From assembly GCF_003287735.1 (NCBI RefSeq), contig NZ_NSCM01000028.1, forward strand, positions 1 to 57,305: a stretch of 57,305 nt of DNA, read 5' to 3'. The stretch is from Photorhabdus bodei (lineage in GTDB: Bacteria > Pseudomonadota > Gammaproteobacteria > Enterobacterales > Enterobacteriaceae). Below are positions 47,345 through 57,305 of this stretch, one piece after another. A program made the position numbers and the translations under genes. The notes beneath the pieces were generated by a model that was not told the DNA's origin, ran no database searches, and saw nothing but the letters and a program-made list of their open reading frames with translations. The stretch's first letter is position 1; the number at the start of each line of letters is the position of its first letter.

Positions 47345-48253
47345 TTAGAAATAACCTTGACGTTTTTTCAGTTCCATAGAAGCAGATTGATCACTATCAA
47401 TCAGCCGCCCTTGCCGTTCACTTGTCGTCGATATCAGCATCTCTTCAATAATTTCCGGCAATGTTTCAGCATCAGATTTCACTGCTCCCGTCAGCGGCCA
47501 ACAACCAAGAGTACGGAAACGAACTTTGCGCTGGCTGATAACCTCACCAGGTTTCAGATCGATCCGATTGTCATCAACCATAATCAGCGTACCCCCACGC
47601 TCCAATACCGGGCGTAATTTGGCAAAATAAAGGGGAACAATATCAATTTGCTCCAAATAGACGTATTGCCAAACATCCAGTTCAGTCCAGTTAGACAATG
47701 GGAATACGCGAATACTTTCACCTTTGTTAATCTGGCCGTTGTAATTACGCCACAATTCAGGACGCTGGTTTTTAGGGTCCCAACGATGTGAACGATCACG
47801 GAAGGAATAGATCCTCTCTTTGGCACGTGATTTCTCTTCATCACGACGAGCACCGCCGAAAGCGGCATCAAAACCATATTTATCCAGCGCCTGTTTTAAT
47901 CCTTCGGTTTTCATGATGTCAGTATGTTTGGCACTACCATGCACAAATGGATTGATTCCCATTGCTTCCCCTTGCGGGTTGCGATACACCAATAGTTCAA
48001 AGCCGTAATTCTTAGCAGTACGATCACGAAACTCGTACATTTCGCGAAATTTCCAGCCCGTATCCACGTGCAGCAAAGGAAATGGCAATGTTCCCGGATA
48101 GAACGCCTTGCGTGCAAGATGAAGCATGACCGAAGAATCTTTACCGATAGAGTAAAGCATCACTGGGTTTTCAAACTCGGCGGCCACTTCCCGTATAATA
48201 TGAATACTTTCAGCTTCAAGTTGCTGCAAGTGTGTCAATCTTTTCTCATCCAT
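47345..48253 (-). CDS. cysD: Sulfate adenylyltransferase subunit 2 CysD
   Basis: A 302-residue ATP-pyrophosphatase-type subunit that joins sulfate to AMP. The PP-loop is [18 protein letters not shown] (~35-52). [21 protein letters not shown] and [15 protein letters not shown] are typical. The gene follows cysG by 9 bases. The C-terminal [20 protein letters not shown] is complete. Confidence 0.97.
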   Translation of the reverse strand: MDEKRLTHLQQLEAESIHIIREVAAEFENPVMLYSIGKDSSVMLHLARKAFYPGTLPFPLLHVDTGWKFREMYEFRDRTAKNYGFELLVYRNPQGEAMGINPFVHGSAKHTDIMKTEGLKQALDKYGFDAAFGGARRDEEKSRAKERIYSFRDRSHRWDPKNQRPELWRNYNGQINKGESIRVFPLSNWTELDVWQYVYLEQIDIVPLYFAKLRPVLERGGTLIMVDDNRIDLKPGEVISQRKVRFRTLGCWPLTGAVKSDAETLPEIIEEMLISTTSERQGRLIDSDQSASMELKKRQGYF

Positions 48254-48262
48254 TACAACTCC

Positions 48263-49675
48263 TTATGCAAAATCGACTACTGCCGGACGGCTTATCTTGG
48301 CAATAGATTGCTGCCCAAACCAAGCTATCTGATGGTGGAGTTGAGCCACCTCTCCCACCACCAGTAAGGCCGGCGACGGTGCCCTCTGTGCTAACTGTTC
48401 CAGTTCAAGCAAAGTGCCGGTTAACACTTGCTGCTCTGGACGAGTACCACAACCAATGACGGCTACTGGTGTCTCTTTCGCTCGCCCATGTAAAATTAAT
48501 TGATGACTTATCAAGGCTGCCTTTACCGTCCCCATATAAATCACCAGCGTCTGATGACCTCTAGCCAAAGCAGGCCAATCCAACTCATTACCCTTTTCTC
48601 GACAATGACCGGTAATAAAAGTGATACTCTGTGAATGTTCCCGGTGAGTTAGCGGAATTCCTGCATAAGCCGCCGCCCCGATGGCGGCGGTAATGCCCGG
48701 TACAACCTGAAAAGGGATACCTGCCGATGCTGCAACTTGTAGTTCTTCACCGCCACGGCCAAAAATAAAGGGATCACCGCCTTTAAGGCGAACCACTTTT
48801 TTCCCCTGTCCGGCAAATTTCACAATCAATCGGTTAATTTCCTCCTGAGAAACAGAGTGATTACCCGCTCTTTTGCCAACGCAAATTTTATCTGCATCAC
48901 GGCGAACCAGATCCAGTACATCACTGCTCACCAAATGATCATAAAGCACCACATCTGCCTGCTGAATAACCTGTAACCCCTTTAACGTCAGCAATCCCGG
49001 ATCACCAGGACCAGCCCCAACCAAAGCCAGTTCTCCCTGAGAATCAGACTGTTCTAGTTGTTGCTCAAGCTGTTTTTCCGCCTGTTGGATCTGACCGTTT
49101 GCAACCAACATAGCGAAACGACCATTGAAAGCCTGTTCCCAAAAAGAACGACGTTGGCGCATGGAAGTTAATCGCTGTTTTACTCGATCACGCCAATTCC
49201 CGGCGATGTTTGCCATCGCGCCAAGACTAGAAGGCAGTAACGCTTCTAATTTCTCACGGATTAAACGCGCCAATACTGGCGCTTTTCCCGCCGATGAAAT
49301 CGCCACCAAAACCGGAGAGCGGTCGATAATTGATGGAAAAATAAATGAACAATGAGCTTGATCATCAACCACATTGACCAAAATACCGCGCTTATTAGCC
49401 TCAGAAAAAACCCGATTATTTAGAATGCGATCATCAGTCGCAGCAATGACTAAAAAGATGCCATCAAGATATTCAGGCTGGAATTCTTCCTTATACCATT
49501 CCAACTCACCAGCTTGATAACGCTGTTGTAATTCAGAGCACAATTCAGGCGCTACAACTTGTAATAATGCACCTGCCCGTAGTAGTAGAGTCGCCTTACG
49601 TGCGGCCACTTCTCCACCACCGACAAGCAATACAAGCCGCCCTTTCAGCTCAACAAATATCGGTAAGTAATCCAC
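48263..49675 (-). CDS. cysG: Siroheme synthase CysG
   Basis: A 470-residue trifunctional enzyme that makes siroheme from uroporphyrinogen III for CysI. The N-terminal dehydrogenase/ferrochelatase half begins [26 protein letters not shown] (NAD loop). The C-terminal methyltransferase half, from about residue 215, has [46 protein letters not shown] and [19 protein letters not shown]. Placed just before cysD, so cofactor and sulfate activation are probably coexpressed; in E. coli it lies elsewhere, with nirBD. Confidence 0.96.
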   Translation of the reverse strand: MDYLPIFVELKGRLVLLVGGGEVAARKATLLLRAGALLQVVAPELCSELQQRYQAGELEWYKEEFQPEYLDGIFLVIAATDDRILNNRVFSEANKRGILVNVVDDQAHCSFIFPSIIDRSPVLVAISSAGKAPVLARLIREKLEALLPSSLGAMANIAGNWRDRVKQRLTSMRQRRSFWEQAFNGRFAMLVANGQIQQAEKQLEQQLEQSDSQGELALVGAGPGDPGLLTLKGLQVIQQADVVLYDHLVSSDVLDLVRRDADKICVGKRAGNHSVSQEEINRLIVKFAGQGKKVVRLKGGDPFIFGRGGEELQVAASAGIPFQVVPGITAAIGAAAYAGIPLTHREHSQSITFITGHCREKGNELDWPALARGHQTLVIYMGTVKAALISHQLILHGRAKETPVAVIGCGTRPEQQVLTGTLLELEQLAQRAPSPALLVVGEVAQLHHQIAWFGQQSIAKISRPAVVDFA

Positions 49676-49899
49676 GATTGCCCTTGATATCCAGTGAAAT
49701 ATTTATAAGTACTGAAACTGTTTCGAATGAATATATGAGTCGGCGGTAAAGTTATAAAATGACAAAAAGGAATTAATTGTTCTGTAATGGAATATAGCCA
49801 ACCTCTCTAGAACAAGGCTAATGTGTTTTTTTGCACTAAATTGCTAAGGGCAGGAAAAGTAAATGACTTCAAAATTCCCACTCAGGAAATACCGGATTT
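49676..49899 (-). promoter_or_regulatory. Intergenic region between cysH and cysG
   Basis: About 220 bases that separate cysJIH from cysGDNC and should hold the promoter of the latter. CysB sites are expected here from related operons, but they are too degenerate to mark by eye. Confidence 0.4.
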
Positions 49900-50634
49900 T
49901 TAATTCTCATGTAACCCACATTCTCGCTTCAAGCCAAAAAAACGGGTTTGTTCTTCACTCATGCCCGGTTCCCATTTTTGGGTTGTATGGATGTCACCAA
50001 CAGAGAGATAACCTTGTTCCCATAATGGATGATATTCCAAGCCATGCTTTGTCAGATATTGATGCACACGTCGGTTATCCCAGTCGATAATCGGCAAAAT
50101 CTTAAATATTCCCCGCTGTACAACCAGAACCGGTAATTTTGATCGACTTTCAGATTGCTGACGGCGTAAACCAGCAAACCAACTTTGTGCTCTCAGATTT
50201 TTCAAAGCCCGATTCATGGGTTCAACCTTATTAATCTGATTGTAACGCTCTATTCCCTCTACACCTTGTTCCCACAATTTCCCATAACGAGCCTCTTGCC
50301 AAGCCGGAGAATACTCAGCACTGAATACTTGCAAATTCAGTTTCAACTGCGTTGTGAGTTTATCTATGAATTGATAAGTTTCAGGGAATAGATAACCCGT
50401 ATCAGTAAGAATGACCGGAATGTCAGGATATTCCTGTGTCACTAAATGAAGACATACCGCCGCCTGAATACCAAAACTGGAGGAAAGAACAAACTCCCCT
50501 GGCAAATTTTCCAATACCCAGTTTACCCTCTGGTGAGCATCCATCATTTCAAGCCGAAGATTAATCTCAGCCAATGATTGCTCTTGCTGTTCAGCAGTCA
50601 TACTAACAAATTGAGACAAGCTGAATTGGCTCAT
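49900..50634 (-). CDS. cysH: Phosphoadenylyl-sulfate reductase CysH
   Basis: A 244-residue thioredoxin-dependent PAPS reductase. The start MSQFSLSQF at 50634 overlaps the cysI stop (ATGA); a frame start 15 bases earlier lies inside cysI. Marks are [16 protein letters not shown] (PP-loop type), [26 protein letters not shown] and the catalytic Cys in KRECGLHEN at the C-terminus. Last gene of cysJIH. Confidence 0.97.
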   Translation of the reverse strand: MSQFSLSQFVSMTAEQQEQSLAEINLRLEMMDAHQRVNWVLENLPGEFVLSSSFGIQAAVCLHLVTQEYPDIPVILTDTGYLFPETYQFIDKLTTQLKLNLQVFSAEYSPAWQEARYGKLWEQGVEGIERYNQINKVEPMNRALKNLRAQSWFAGLRRQQSESRSKLPVLVVQRGIFKILPIIDWDNRRVHQYLTKHGLEYHPLWEQGYLSVGDIHTTQKWEPGMSEEQTRFFGLKRECGLHEN

Positions 50635-52361
50635 ACCGCCTCCTGCCAATCGTAAAAATCGCGGGCTGAATCCAGTACCGGTTTGATAATATCCGTGCGG
50701 ATCAGAAAATCACCAAAACCTTCATTTGGCTGCCGACCTATCGCCCAACGCCCAATAAGTTCATCCATGATGGATAAGATCTCTTGTGAGCTGATATTTT
50801 CTTTATACATGCGTGGAATACGGGTACCAATCCGATTACCACCAAGATGAAGGTTATAACGATCAAGCGCTTTGCCGACTAGCCCTACCTCCGCCAACAT
50901 CGCTCTACCACAACCATTCGGACAACCTGTCACCCGCAAAACAATATGTTCATCACCAATACCGTGTTTATTCATCAATTGTTCAACATGAGTGACAAAC
51001 TCCGGTAAAAAACGTTCAGCCTCAGCCATTGCCAACGGACAAGTTGGGAAAGAAACACAGGCCATTGAATTTTCACGCTGAACGGTGGTTTTATCATCAA
51101 TCAACCCATGCTCACGGGCGATAGTTTCAATGCGTTGTTTCTCACTTTCAGGAATACCAGCAATGATTAAGTTCTGGTTGGCCGTCAGGCGAAAATCCCC
51201 TTTATGTATTTTTGCAATTTCAGCAACACCGCTTTTCAGCGGCTTGCCAGGGTAGTCCAAAAGGCGACCATTCTCGATAAACAGCGTCAAATGCCATTTA
51301 TCATCGATGCCTTTCAGCCAGCCAATTTGATCACCTCGACCAGTAAATTCATAAGGTCGGATTGCCTCAAATTTCACGCCAGCGCGTCTCTCTACCTCTT
51401 CTTTAAAAGTATCAACACCAACCCGCTCCAACGTATATTTGGTTTTGGCATTTTTACGCTCGGTCCGGTTACCCCAATCACGCTGAGTTGTCACCACAGC
51501 TTCCGCAATTGCCAGCGTATGTACAAGCGGGATATAACCAAACTCACTCGCCATACTTGGATAGGTATTTTTATCACCGTGAGTCATCGCCAAACCACCA
51601 CCCACCAACACGTTAAAACCAACCAGCTTGCTACCTTCTGCAATGGCAATAAAATTCAGATCGTTGGCATGCAGATCAACATCATTCTGTGGAGGAATAA
51701 CTACCGTGGTTTTGAATTTACGCGGCAAATAAGTCGAGCCAAGAATCGGCTCTTCATCGGTCGTTGCGACTTTTTCTTTATCCAACCAGAGTTCAGCATA
51801 AGCACGGGTACGCGGCAGTAAATGTTCTGAGATTTTCTTCGCCCATTCGTAAGCTTGCTGATGTAGCTCTGATTGAATAGGATTCGAGGTACAAAGCACA
51901 TTGCGGTTAACGTCATTCGCCGTCGCGAGCGAATCCAGTCCAACTTGATTCAGCAATTGATGCGCAAGTTTTACATTCCCTTTTAGAATGCCATGAAATT
52001 GAAATGTCTGGCGGTTAGTCAACCGGATACTGCCATAAAGGGTATTCTCTTCAGCAAACTTATCAATGCCCAACCATTGTTGTGGCGTAATCACGCCACC
52101 CGGCAGACGACAGCGCAACATTATTGCATGACGTGGCTCCAGTTTTTGCTCTGTGCGTTCAGCACGGATATCACGATCATCCTGCTGATACATGCCATGA
52201 AAACGAATCAACAGGAAATTGTCCCCTTCAAAACCTCCCGTCAAGCCATTAGTTAAATCTTCACTGATCGTACCTCGCAGGAAATTACTCTCCTGCTTCA
52301 TACGCTCACTGTCAGCCAGTTTACCTTCGACAATCAAAGGACCATGTTGTTTATCATTCAT
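50631..52361 (-). CDS. cysI: Sulfite reductase hemoprotein subunit CysI
   Basis: A 576-residue siroheme- and 4Fe-4S-containing subunit that reduces sulfite to sulfide. Cluster cysteines are in [19 protein letters not shown] (preceded by AC) and [18 protein letters not shown]. The sulfite-binding region has [13 protein letters not shown] and [18 protein letters not shown]. Starts at the overlap with the cysJ stop and ends overlapping cysH, so the three genes are coupled. Confidence 0.97.
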   Translation of the reverse strand: MNDKQHGPLIVEGKLADSERMKQESNFLRGTISEDLTNGLTGGFEGDNFLLIRFHGMYQQDDRDIRAERTEQKLEPRHAIMLRCRLPGGVITPQQWLGIDKFAEENTLYGSIRLTNRQTFQFHGILKGNVKLAHQLLNQVGLDSLATANDVNRNVLCTSNPIQSELHQQAYEWAKKISEHLLPRTRAYAELWLDKEKVATTDEEPILGSTYLPRKFKTTVVIPPQNDVDLHANDLNFIAIAEGSKLVGFNVLVGGGLAMTHGDKNTYPSMASEFGYIPLVHTLAIAEAVVTTQRDWGNRTERKNAKTKYTLERVGVDTFKEEVERRAGVKFEAIRPYEFTGRGDQIGWLKGIDDKWHLTLFIENGRLLDYPGKPLKSGVAEIAKIHKGDFRLTANQNLIIAGIPESEKQRIETIAREHGLIDDKTTVQRENSMACVSFPTCPLAMAEAERFLPEFVTHVEQLMNKHGIGDEHIVLRVTGCPNGCGRAMLAEVGLVGKALDRYNLHLGGNRIGTRIPRMYKENISSQEILSIMDELIGRWAIGRQPNEGFGDFLIRTDIIKPVLDSARDFYDWQEAV

Positions 52362-54163
52362 TAGTACACATCCCTCTGATAACAGCGCTCAAGGCGCAGT
52401 TCACTTAAAAATTCATCTGCCTGTTCGGTATCCATACCGCCATGTTCAGCAATAATATCCAACAACGCATGTTCCACATCTTTCGCCATGCGGTTTGCAT
52501 CACCACACACGTACAGATGTGCTCCTTCCTTTATCCAACGCCATACTTCTTCACCTTGCTCACGCAGCTTGTCCTGAACATAAACTTTATGCTGTTGATC
52601 ACGGGACCATGCCAGATCAATACGGGTTAACAGGCCATCTTTGACATAACGCTGCCACTCCACTTGATAGAGAAAATCTTCAGTAAAATGTGGATTACCA
52701 AAGAACAGCCAATTTTTCCCTTCCGCGCCATCGGCCTCTCTTTGCTGCATAAACGCCCGAAATGGCGCAATTCCGGTTCCCGGCCCAATCATGATGACAG
52801 GCGTGCGTGGATCAGCAGGCAGACGAAAATTATCGTTATGCTCAATAAAAATACGAATATCGCCATTTTCCTGTAAGCGATCTGCTAGATAGCCGGATGC
52901 ACCGCCGGTGCGGGCTCGCCCATCAATTTCATAACGAACCACACCAACTGTAAGATGAACTTCATTTTCCACTTCTGCCTGAGAAGAAGAAATTGAATAA
53001 AGTCTTGGTGTCAAAGGCCGTAGCAAATCAATAAATTGCTGCGCCTCTGGTTGAGAAGCCGCTTCTCTTATCATATCGGCAATCGGTTTGTTGTGAGCGT
53101 ATTGCTGTAATGCTTGTTTATCAGCAATCAAAGAAAGTAATTTTTCATCTTTCGCGAGAACCGCGTATTTTTCCACAATCACACTGGTATTTTGGGTTAG
53201 CTCAACATGGCTGATCAACGCTTCTCTTAATGACAATTTCTGACCATTAACCTCAACTTGTTCTGTTCCCTGCAACCAGAGCAAATTCAACACTTCATCC
53301 ACCAGCTCCGGATCATTTTCAAACCAAACACCCAAAGCATCACCTGGCTGATAACGCAAACCTGAATCACCCAGATCAATTTCAATATGGCGAACATCTT
53401 TATCAGAACCACGACCCGTTATTTTCTGACGAGTAGCTAAAGCCGCGGTCAATGGTGCCTGTTTAGTATAAGAAGTTGAAAAAACTTCATTTACCGATCT
53501 GTTCTGTGCAGGAGTAATCGCAGTTCCTGTCTCAGCCGGAATACGCTGTTTCAGGATCCCAGTTAATTGTTTACGCCACTGAGCCGCAACTTGTTGATAT
53601 TCCACATCAGCATCCACACGCTCCAGAAGCCGTTGAGCACCTAATTCATTCAGACGATTATCGAAATCTTTTCCAGCCTGGCAGAAACGCTCATAAGAGG
53701 TATCACCCAGACCAAAAACCGCAAATACCGTATCATTCAGCTTCGGCGCCTTTTTAGAATAGAGATATTTATACAATGCAACTGCTTCCTCAGCAGGTTC
53801 TCCTTCACCTTGAGTAGAAGCAATAATTATCAGTATCTTTTCTTGAGCAATTTGTTTGAATTTATAATCACCAGCGTTGAATAGATTGACATTGAGTTTC
53901 TGTGCCAACAAATCCTCACGGAGCTGCTCAGCTAAACGACGAGCATTACCGGTTTGTGAAGCTGAAATTAATGTAATCGTCTCCTGTGCCGGAACCGCCG
54001 GAGCCACAGCCTGAACCTGTGGTTGTTGATTTACCATTCCCCAAAAATAACCAGACAGCCAGGCTAATTGAGTTGGTGAAAAATCCCCAATTGCCGATTG
54101 CAAACGCACTAGCTGTTCAGGTGAAACCGGAATAAGTGAAATTGAAGGTGGTTTTATGCTCAT
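52361..54163 (-). CDS. cysJ: Sulfite reductase flavoprotein subunit CysJ
   Basis: A 600-residue flavoprotein that passes NADPH electrons to CysI. The flavodoxin domain (~60-200) has [17 protein letters not shown] and [19 protein letters not shown]. The FAD domain has [12 protein letters not shown] and [12 protein letters not shown]. The NADPH domain has [20 protein letters not shown], and the chain ends in RCYQRDVY. First gene of cysJIH. Confidence 0.97.
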   Translation of the reverse strand: MSIKPPSISLIPVSPEQLVRLQSAIGDFSPTQLAWLSGYFWGMVNQQPQVQAVAPAVPAQETITLISASQTGNARRLAEQLREDLLAQKLNVNLFNAGDYKFKQIAQEKILIIIASTQGEGEPAEEAVALYKYLYSKKAPKLNDTVFAVFGLGDTSYERFCQAGKDFDNRLNELGAQRLLERVDADVEYQQVAAQWRKQLTGILKQRIPAETGTAITPAQNRSVNEVFSTSYTKQAPLTAALATRQKITGRGSDKDVRHIEIDLGDSGLRYQPGDALGVWFENDPELVDEVLNLLWLQGTEQVEVNGQKLSLREALISHVELTQNTSVIVEKYAVLAKDEKLLSLIADKQALQQYAHNKPIADMIREAASQPEAQQFIDLLRPLTPRLYSISSSQAEVENEVHLTVGVVRYEIDGRARTGGASGYLADRLQENGDIRIFIEHNDNFRLPADPRTPVIMIGPGTGIAPFRAFMQQREADGAEGKNWLFFGNPHFTEDFLYQVEWQRYVKDGLLTRIDLAWSRDQQHKVYVQDKLREQGEEVWRWIKEGAHLYVCGDANRMAKDVEHALLDIIAEHGGMDTEQADEFLSELRLERCYQRDVY

Positions 54164-54429
54164 GTCCTGTGCTGCCCTTTACGATTACCAATGTCCGTTA
54201 TTTTTAGTAGAGAAAATAAATGGGGATGGTTTGTAAGGTTATCTCAGCAACTTGTTACTATTTAAAGAAACTATCGCAATATCAAATAACCAAAACGCCT
54301 AACCATATTTACAGATTTAATATATCTATAAAACAGTTAATAAGAGCAATGGCAAAAAAATGAAAAAACCAGGTTTAATTCAGAAGATCGGGTAGAATAG
54401 CGGGTTTTTTGAAGTCAGGGAGAACCACT
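54164..54429. promoter_or_regulatory. Divergent promoter region cysJ / queD
   Basis: About 265 bases, AT-rich. It holds the cysJIH promoter on the minus strand (CysB-controlled in relatives) and the queD promoter on the plus strand. No site could be fixed by eye. Confidence 0.4.
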
Positions 54430-54792
54430 ATGAGCACAACGATTTTTAAAGATTTTCAGTTTGAAGCCGCCCACCGTCTGCCACATGTCCCAGAAGGCCA
54501 TAAATGCGGTCGTCTGCATGGACACTCATTTATGGTACGACTGGAAATTACCGGGGAGGTCGATCCTCATAGTGGCTGGATTATGGACTTTGCCGATTTA
54601 AAAGCCCTATTCAAACCTGTTTGGGAACAGCTAGATCACCATTACCTGAACGATATCCCTGGACTGGAAAATCCAACCAGCGAAGTATTGGCAACCTGGA
54701 TTTGGCATAAAGTTAAACCAATAGTTCCACAACTCAGTGCCGTTATGGTGAAAGAAACCTGTAATGCGGGATGTATTTTCCGCGGCAAATGA
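54430..54792 (+). CDS. queD: 6-carboxy-5,6,7,8-tetrahydropterin synthase QueD
   Basis: A 120-residue enzyme making 6-carboxytetrahydropterin for queuosine/preQ0. The start [19 protein letters not shown] has AGGGAGA upstream; a start 21 bases earlier overlaps this site. Zinc histidines are in AAHRLPH and LHGHSF, with the catalytic Cys in [30 protein letters not shown] and [13 protein letters not shown] complete the family pattern. Confidence 0.95.
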   Translation: MSTTIFKDFQFEAAHRLPHVPEGHKCGRLHGHSFMVRLEITGEVDPHSGWIMDFADLKALFKPVWEQLDHHYLNDIPGLENPTSEVLATWIWHKVKPIVPQLSAVMVKETCNAGCIFRGK

Positions 54793-54797
54793 AACAA

Positions 54798-54836
54798 CTT
54801 ACTGCACCAGGAAACCTCCAGTGCAGTAAGCTTTTC
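54798..54836. terminator. Terminator between queD and queE
   Basis: A 10-bp stem CTTACTGCAC/GTGCAGTAAG with an inner CAGG/CCTC-rich loop, followed by CTTTTCTC on the plus strand. It ends queD and, read from the other side, may end queE. Confidence 0.7.
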
Positions 54837-55508
54837 TCAGGCAATATTCAAATATTTATGTGTTTGCATAGACAACCGCCAATTACGGGCAATACAGGTT
54901 TCAATACATAAACGGGTAGCATCTTCTTTCTGGCTAATCGGTTGCAGTGCAATAATGCGTGATGAGTTGCCATCTAATGTCGCCAATAACTCATCCAATA
55001 CTTCAATATCTCTTTCCCTCGCAACCGGATATTTTATTTCATTAGCCCTTTGTAAAGCTTGCTGCAATACCTGGTAACCACCACGCATATTAACTTTTGG
55101 TGAAACTGTCACCCAAGTAGCAACAGAACATTTAACATGATACGTTCCACTAGTTTCTATCTGGCATTGGTAGCCAAGGCTTTCTAACTCTTCGGTCAGA
55201 GGAGTAAGATCATAAAGACAAGGCTCACCACCAGTAATAACAACGTGACGTGCGGTATATTTCTGTTGAACAAACAGCGCCGCAATTTGCTTAGGCGATG
55301 CTTCACTCCATTCATTGCTTTCACTCGTCTTCAGCAAAATTGTTTCCAGTGTCCGTTGCTTTTCCGCTTCTTTCTCCCAAGTGTGCTTAGTATCACACCA
55401 GCTACAACCAACCGGACACCCTTGTAGACGAATAAAAATTGCCGGGACTCCGGTAAAAAAACCTTCTCCCTGCAATGTCTGGAATATTTCGTTAATCGGG
55501 TAAAACAT
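54837..55508 (-). CDS. queE: 7-carboxy-7-deazaguanine synthase QueE
   Basis: A 223-residue radical-SAM enzyme that takes the QueD product to 7-carboxy-7-deazaguanine. The start MFYPINEIFQTLQGEGFF at 55508 fits the family; ATGs 18 and 33 bases upstream are less likely. The cluster motif is C-x3-C-x2-C in GCPVGCSWCDTKHTWEKE. VVITGGEPCLYDL and VTVSPKVNMRGGY follow, and the C-terminus SMQTHKYLNIA is complete. Convergent with queD. Confidence 0.95.
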   Translation of the reverse strand: MFYPINEIFQTLQGEGFFTGVPAIFIRLQGCPVGCSWCDTKHTWEKEAEKQRTLETILLKTSESNEWSEASPKQIAALFVQQKYTARHVVITGGEPCLYDLTPLTEELESLGYQCQIETSGTYHVKCSVATWVTVSPKVNMRGGYQVLQQALQRANEIKYPVARERDIEVLDELLATLDGNSSRIIALQPISQKEDATRLCIETCIARNWRLSMQTHKYLNIA

Positions 55509-55678
55509 AAAAATCTCTGGTTTCATTAGGCAAGGGCGCATTATTGCAGATATCTATCCCTCGAACATCAATCTTTATGATAAGGTACGGGGTTTGCTTC
55601 GCTTAGCTAACATGCGACTTGTCGAGGCATTGTGTGCTTAAAATATATCTAGCACTGAGAAAGTGACAGGAATAAATA

Positions 55679-57064
55679 ATGCAGAATAATGAAACTCAGC
55701 TGAAACGGGGTCTAACCGGGCGGCACATCCGCTTTATGGCATTAGGTTCCGCAATAGGCACAGGGCTGTTCTATGGCTCCGCAGCTGCTATTCAGCAAGC
55801 TGGTCCCGCCGTATTACTCGCCTATTTAATCGGCGGTGCTGCCGTATTTATGGTGATGCGTGCATTAGGTGAAATGGCTGTTCACCATCCAGTAGCCGGT
55901 TCTTTTTCACACTATGCCAGCCATTACCTCGGACCTTTAGCCGGATTTCTAACCGGATGGAATTATATATTCGAAATGCTGATCGTCTGCCTGGCTGACG
56001 TTACTGCATTTGGTTTTTATATGAAGCTCTGGTTCCCTCATGTGGAACAGTGGATCTGGGTACTAAGCATTGTCTGCTTTATTGGCGCAATTAATCTTTG
56101 TCATGTGAAGATTTTCGGTGAAATGGAATTCTGGCTTTCTATTGTGAAAGTCACCGCAATTATCGCTATGATTATCGGTGGCATGACCATCATGGTTTAT
56201 GGATTCGGCCAAGAAACAGATCATGTAACCGGTATTGCCAGTTTGTGGGAATATGGCGGTTTTATGCCTAATGGCATCAGTGGCGTGATAGCTTCACTCG
56301 CCATTGTGATGTTTGCTTTTGGTGGTATTGAAGTCATTGGTATTACTGCCAGTGAGGCAAAAAACCCCGAGAAAACGATTCCAAAAGCAATCAATGCTGT
56401 CCCTTTCCGTATTCTGCTGTTCTATGTACTGACTCTGTTTATTTTAATGTGTATCTATCCGTGGAATCAGATCGGTCAAGAAGGTAGCCCATTCGTACAG
56501 ATTTTTTCTAGCTTGGGTATCAATTCTGCTGCTAACATTCTCAATATCGTAGTGATTACTGCCGCAGTTTCAGCAATCAATAGCGATATTTTTGGTGCTG
56601 GCCGTATGATGTACGGCATGGCCCAAGAAGGACAAGCGCCTAAATCATTCACCAAGCTGAGCCGTAATGGCGTACCCTGGATGACTGTAATCGTTATGTC
56701 AGCAGTTCTATTAATTGGGGTTATACTCAACTATATGATTCCGGAAGAAATTTTCATTATCATTGCCTCTATCGCAACATTTGCTACTGTATGGGTATGG
56801 TTAATGATCCTACTTTCTCAGGTTGCTATGCGTCGCAAAATGAGCAAAGAAGAAGTTAAGGCCCTGAAATTCCCCGTTCCTATGTGGCCAATAGCACCTG
56901 CATTAACCATTATCTTTATGATATTTGTTATTGCATTACTGGGCTATTTCGAAAAAACCCGCATTGCATTAATTGTGGGAATCACATGGGTGATCTTATT
57001 ATCAATCACCTATTTCTTTAGCAAAAAGAAAAATATTTCTCAAATCCATCAGATAAACAAATAA
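55679..57064 (+). CDS. proY: ProY-type amino acid permease
   Basis: A 461-residue APC-family transporter with about 12 membrane segments, closest by pattern to the cryptic proline permease ProY. It has [28 protein letters not shown] at the N-terminus, [53 protein letters not shown] and [24 protein letters not shown]. Substrate is inferred from the family. It is a single gene with its own terminator. Confidence 0.85.
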   Translation: MQNNETQLKRGLTGRHIRFMALGSAIGTGLFYGSAAAIQQAGPAVLLAYLIGGAAVFMVMRALGEMAVHHPVAGSFSHYASHYLGPLAGFLTGWNYIFEMLIVCLADVTAFGFYMKLWFPHVEQWIWVLSIVCFIGAINLCHVKIFGEMEFWLSIVKVTAIIAMIIGGMTIMVYGFGQETDHVTGIASLWEYGGFMPNGISGVIASLAIVMFAFGGIEVIGITASEAKNPEKTIPKAINAVPFRILLFYVLTLFILMCIYPWNQIGQEGSPFVQIFSSLGINSAANILNIVVITAAVSAINSDIFGAGRMMYGMAQEGQAPKSFTKLSRNGVPWMTVIVMSAVLLIGVILNYMIPEEIFIIIASIATFATVWVWLMILLSQVAMRRKMSKEEVKALKFPVPMWPIAPALTIIFMIFVIALLGYFEKTRIALIVGITWVILLSITYFFSKKKNISQIHQINK

Positions 57065-57075
57065 TTTTCATTCAT

Positions 57076-57106
57076 AAATGCCAGATTAATCTGGCATTTA
57101 TTTTAA
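57076..57106 (+). terminator. Terminator of proY
   Basis: A perfect palindrome AAATGCCAGATT/AATCTGGCATTT followed by ATTTTAATTT, 12 bases after the stop. Confidence 0.8.
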
Positions 57107-57198
57107 TTTATCCAAATGAAATATATTTAATATTTATCTTAATATAATTTCAACATATTAATTAAAATAGGTAGATTCACATAATAAGTGCAACATCG

Positions 57199-57305
57199 TT
57201 AATCTGGAAGTAAACATGTTCGTATTCCCTTAAATAATTCATTCGGTGTTTTCCCACCCCGTGTCTTTCGGGGACGATGATTTAACCGGTTTACCACAAA
57301 ATTTA
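57199..57305 (-). mobile_element. IS30-family transposase, C-terminal end, cut by the window edge
   Basis: The minus strand from the window edge encodes NFVVNRLNHRPRKTRGGKTPNELF and then KGIRTCLLPD before a stop at 57199-57201. LNxRPRKTRGxKTPNELF is the C-terminal signature of IS30-type transposases. The rest lies outside the window, so it cannot be said whether the element is whole. Confidence 0.75.

Noticed and set aside
51204..51821. 205-codon plus-strand frame opposite cysI
   Set aside because: It is a shadow of the conserved cysI gene; its peptide shows no known pattern and no start signal.

Overview
The window looks like the chromosome of an entomopathogenic enterobacterium, most likely Photorhabdus. 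The reasons are the core order cysJIH / cysGDNC / ftsB-ispD-ispF-truD-surE-pcm-nlpD-rpoS followed by mutS-miaE, the PixA-type inclusion-body proteins, and four seven-bladed propeller lectins of the Photorhabdus PLL type. The genus is an inference from gene content. No rRNA or tRNA gene was seen.

Layout. 1-3.2 kb: four PixA/AidA-like genes on the minus strand, arranged as two duplicated pairs. 3.5-3.9 kb: two tandem copies of a ~127-bp TA-flanked palindromic element (MITE). 4.2-7.1 kb: a phosphoethanolamine transferase and a pRiA4b ORF-3-like protein. 7.5-16.2 kb: a type I-E CRISPR-Cas locus on the minus strand. It holds cas3-casA-casB-casC-casD-casE, all intact by length and motifs, then a frameshifted cas1 fossil, a short leader and 13 strongly diverged repeats. 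The far end of the array abuts a truncated IS630-type transposase. 16.7-19.5 kb: a Fic fragment, a dihydrofolate-reductase-fold protein, a third full MITE-like copy and an unrecognised protein. 20.1-24.4 kb: a fecI-fecR-fecA-like surface-signalling iron operon behind a candidate Fur box. 24.8-31.2 kb: four tandem PLL-type lectins, each followed by a similar inverted repeat. Two of them have a MITE inserted between the conserved upstream block and the ribosome binding site. An orphan fifth upstream block lies after the last lectin. 31.5-33.4 kb: an AbiE-type toxin-antitoxin pair and a fragment of a second antitoxin copy. 33.5-36.8 kb: mutS and miaE. 37.2-38.7 kb: a possible colicin-M-like toxin with a convergent small membrane protein, and a frameshifted lone HigA-like gene. 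38.9-54.2 kb: the long minus-strand housekeeping and cysteine block. 54.4-57.1 kb: queD, queE and proY. The right edge cuts an IS30-type transposase.

How the genes fit together. CysD/N make APS, CysC makes PAPS, CysH makes sulfite and CysJI makes sulfide, with CysG supplying siroheme to CysI. QueD and QueE act in consecutive steps of preQ0 synthesis. The Cas3/Cascade genes could process and use the spacers already stored. With cas1 broken and no cas2 here, this locus cannot add new spacers by itself. The main point of interest is that the repeats have diverged widely in sequence while keeping the 6-7 bp stem of the crRNA hairpin, partly by G-U pairs and by at least one compensatory double change. 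That suggests continued selection on crRNA processing after adaptation was lost.
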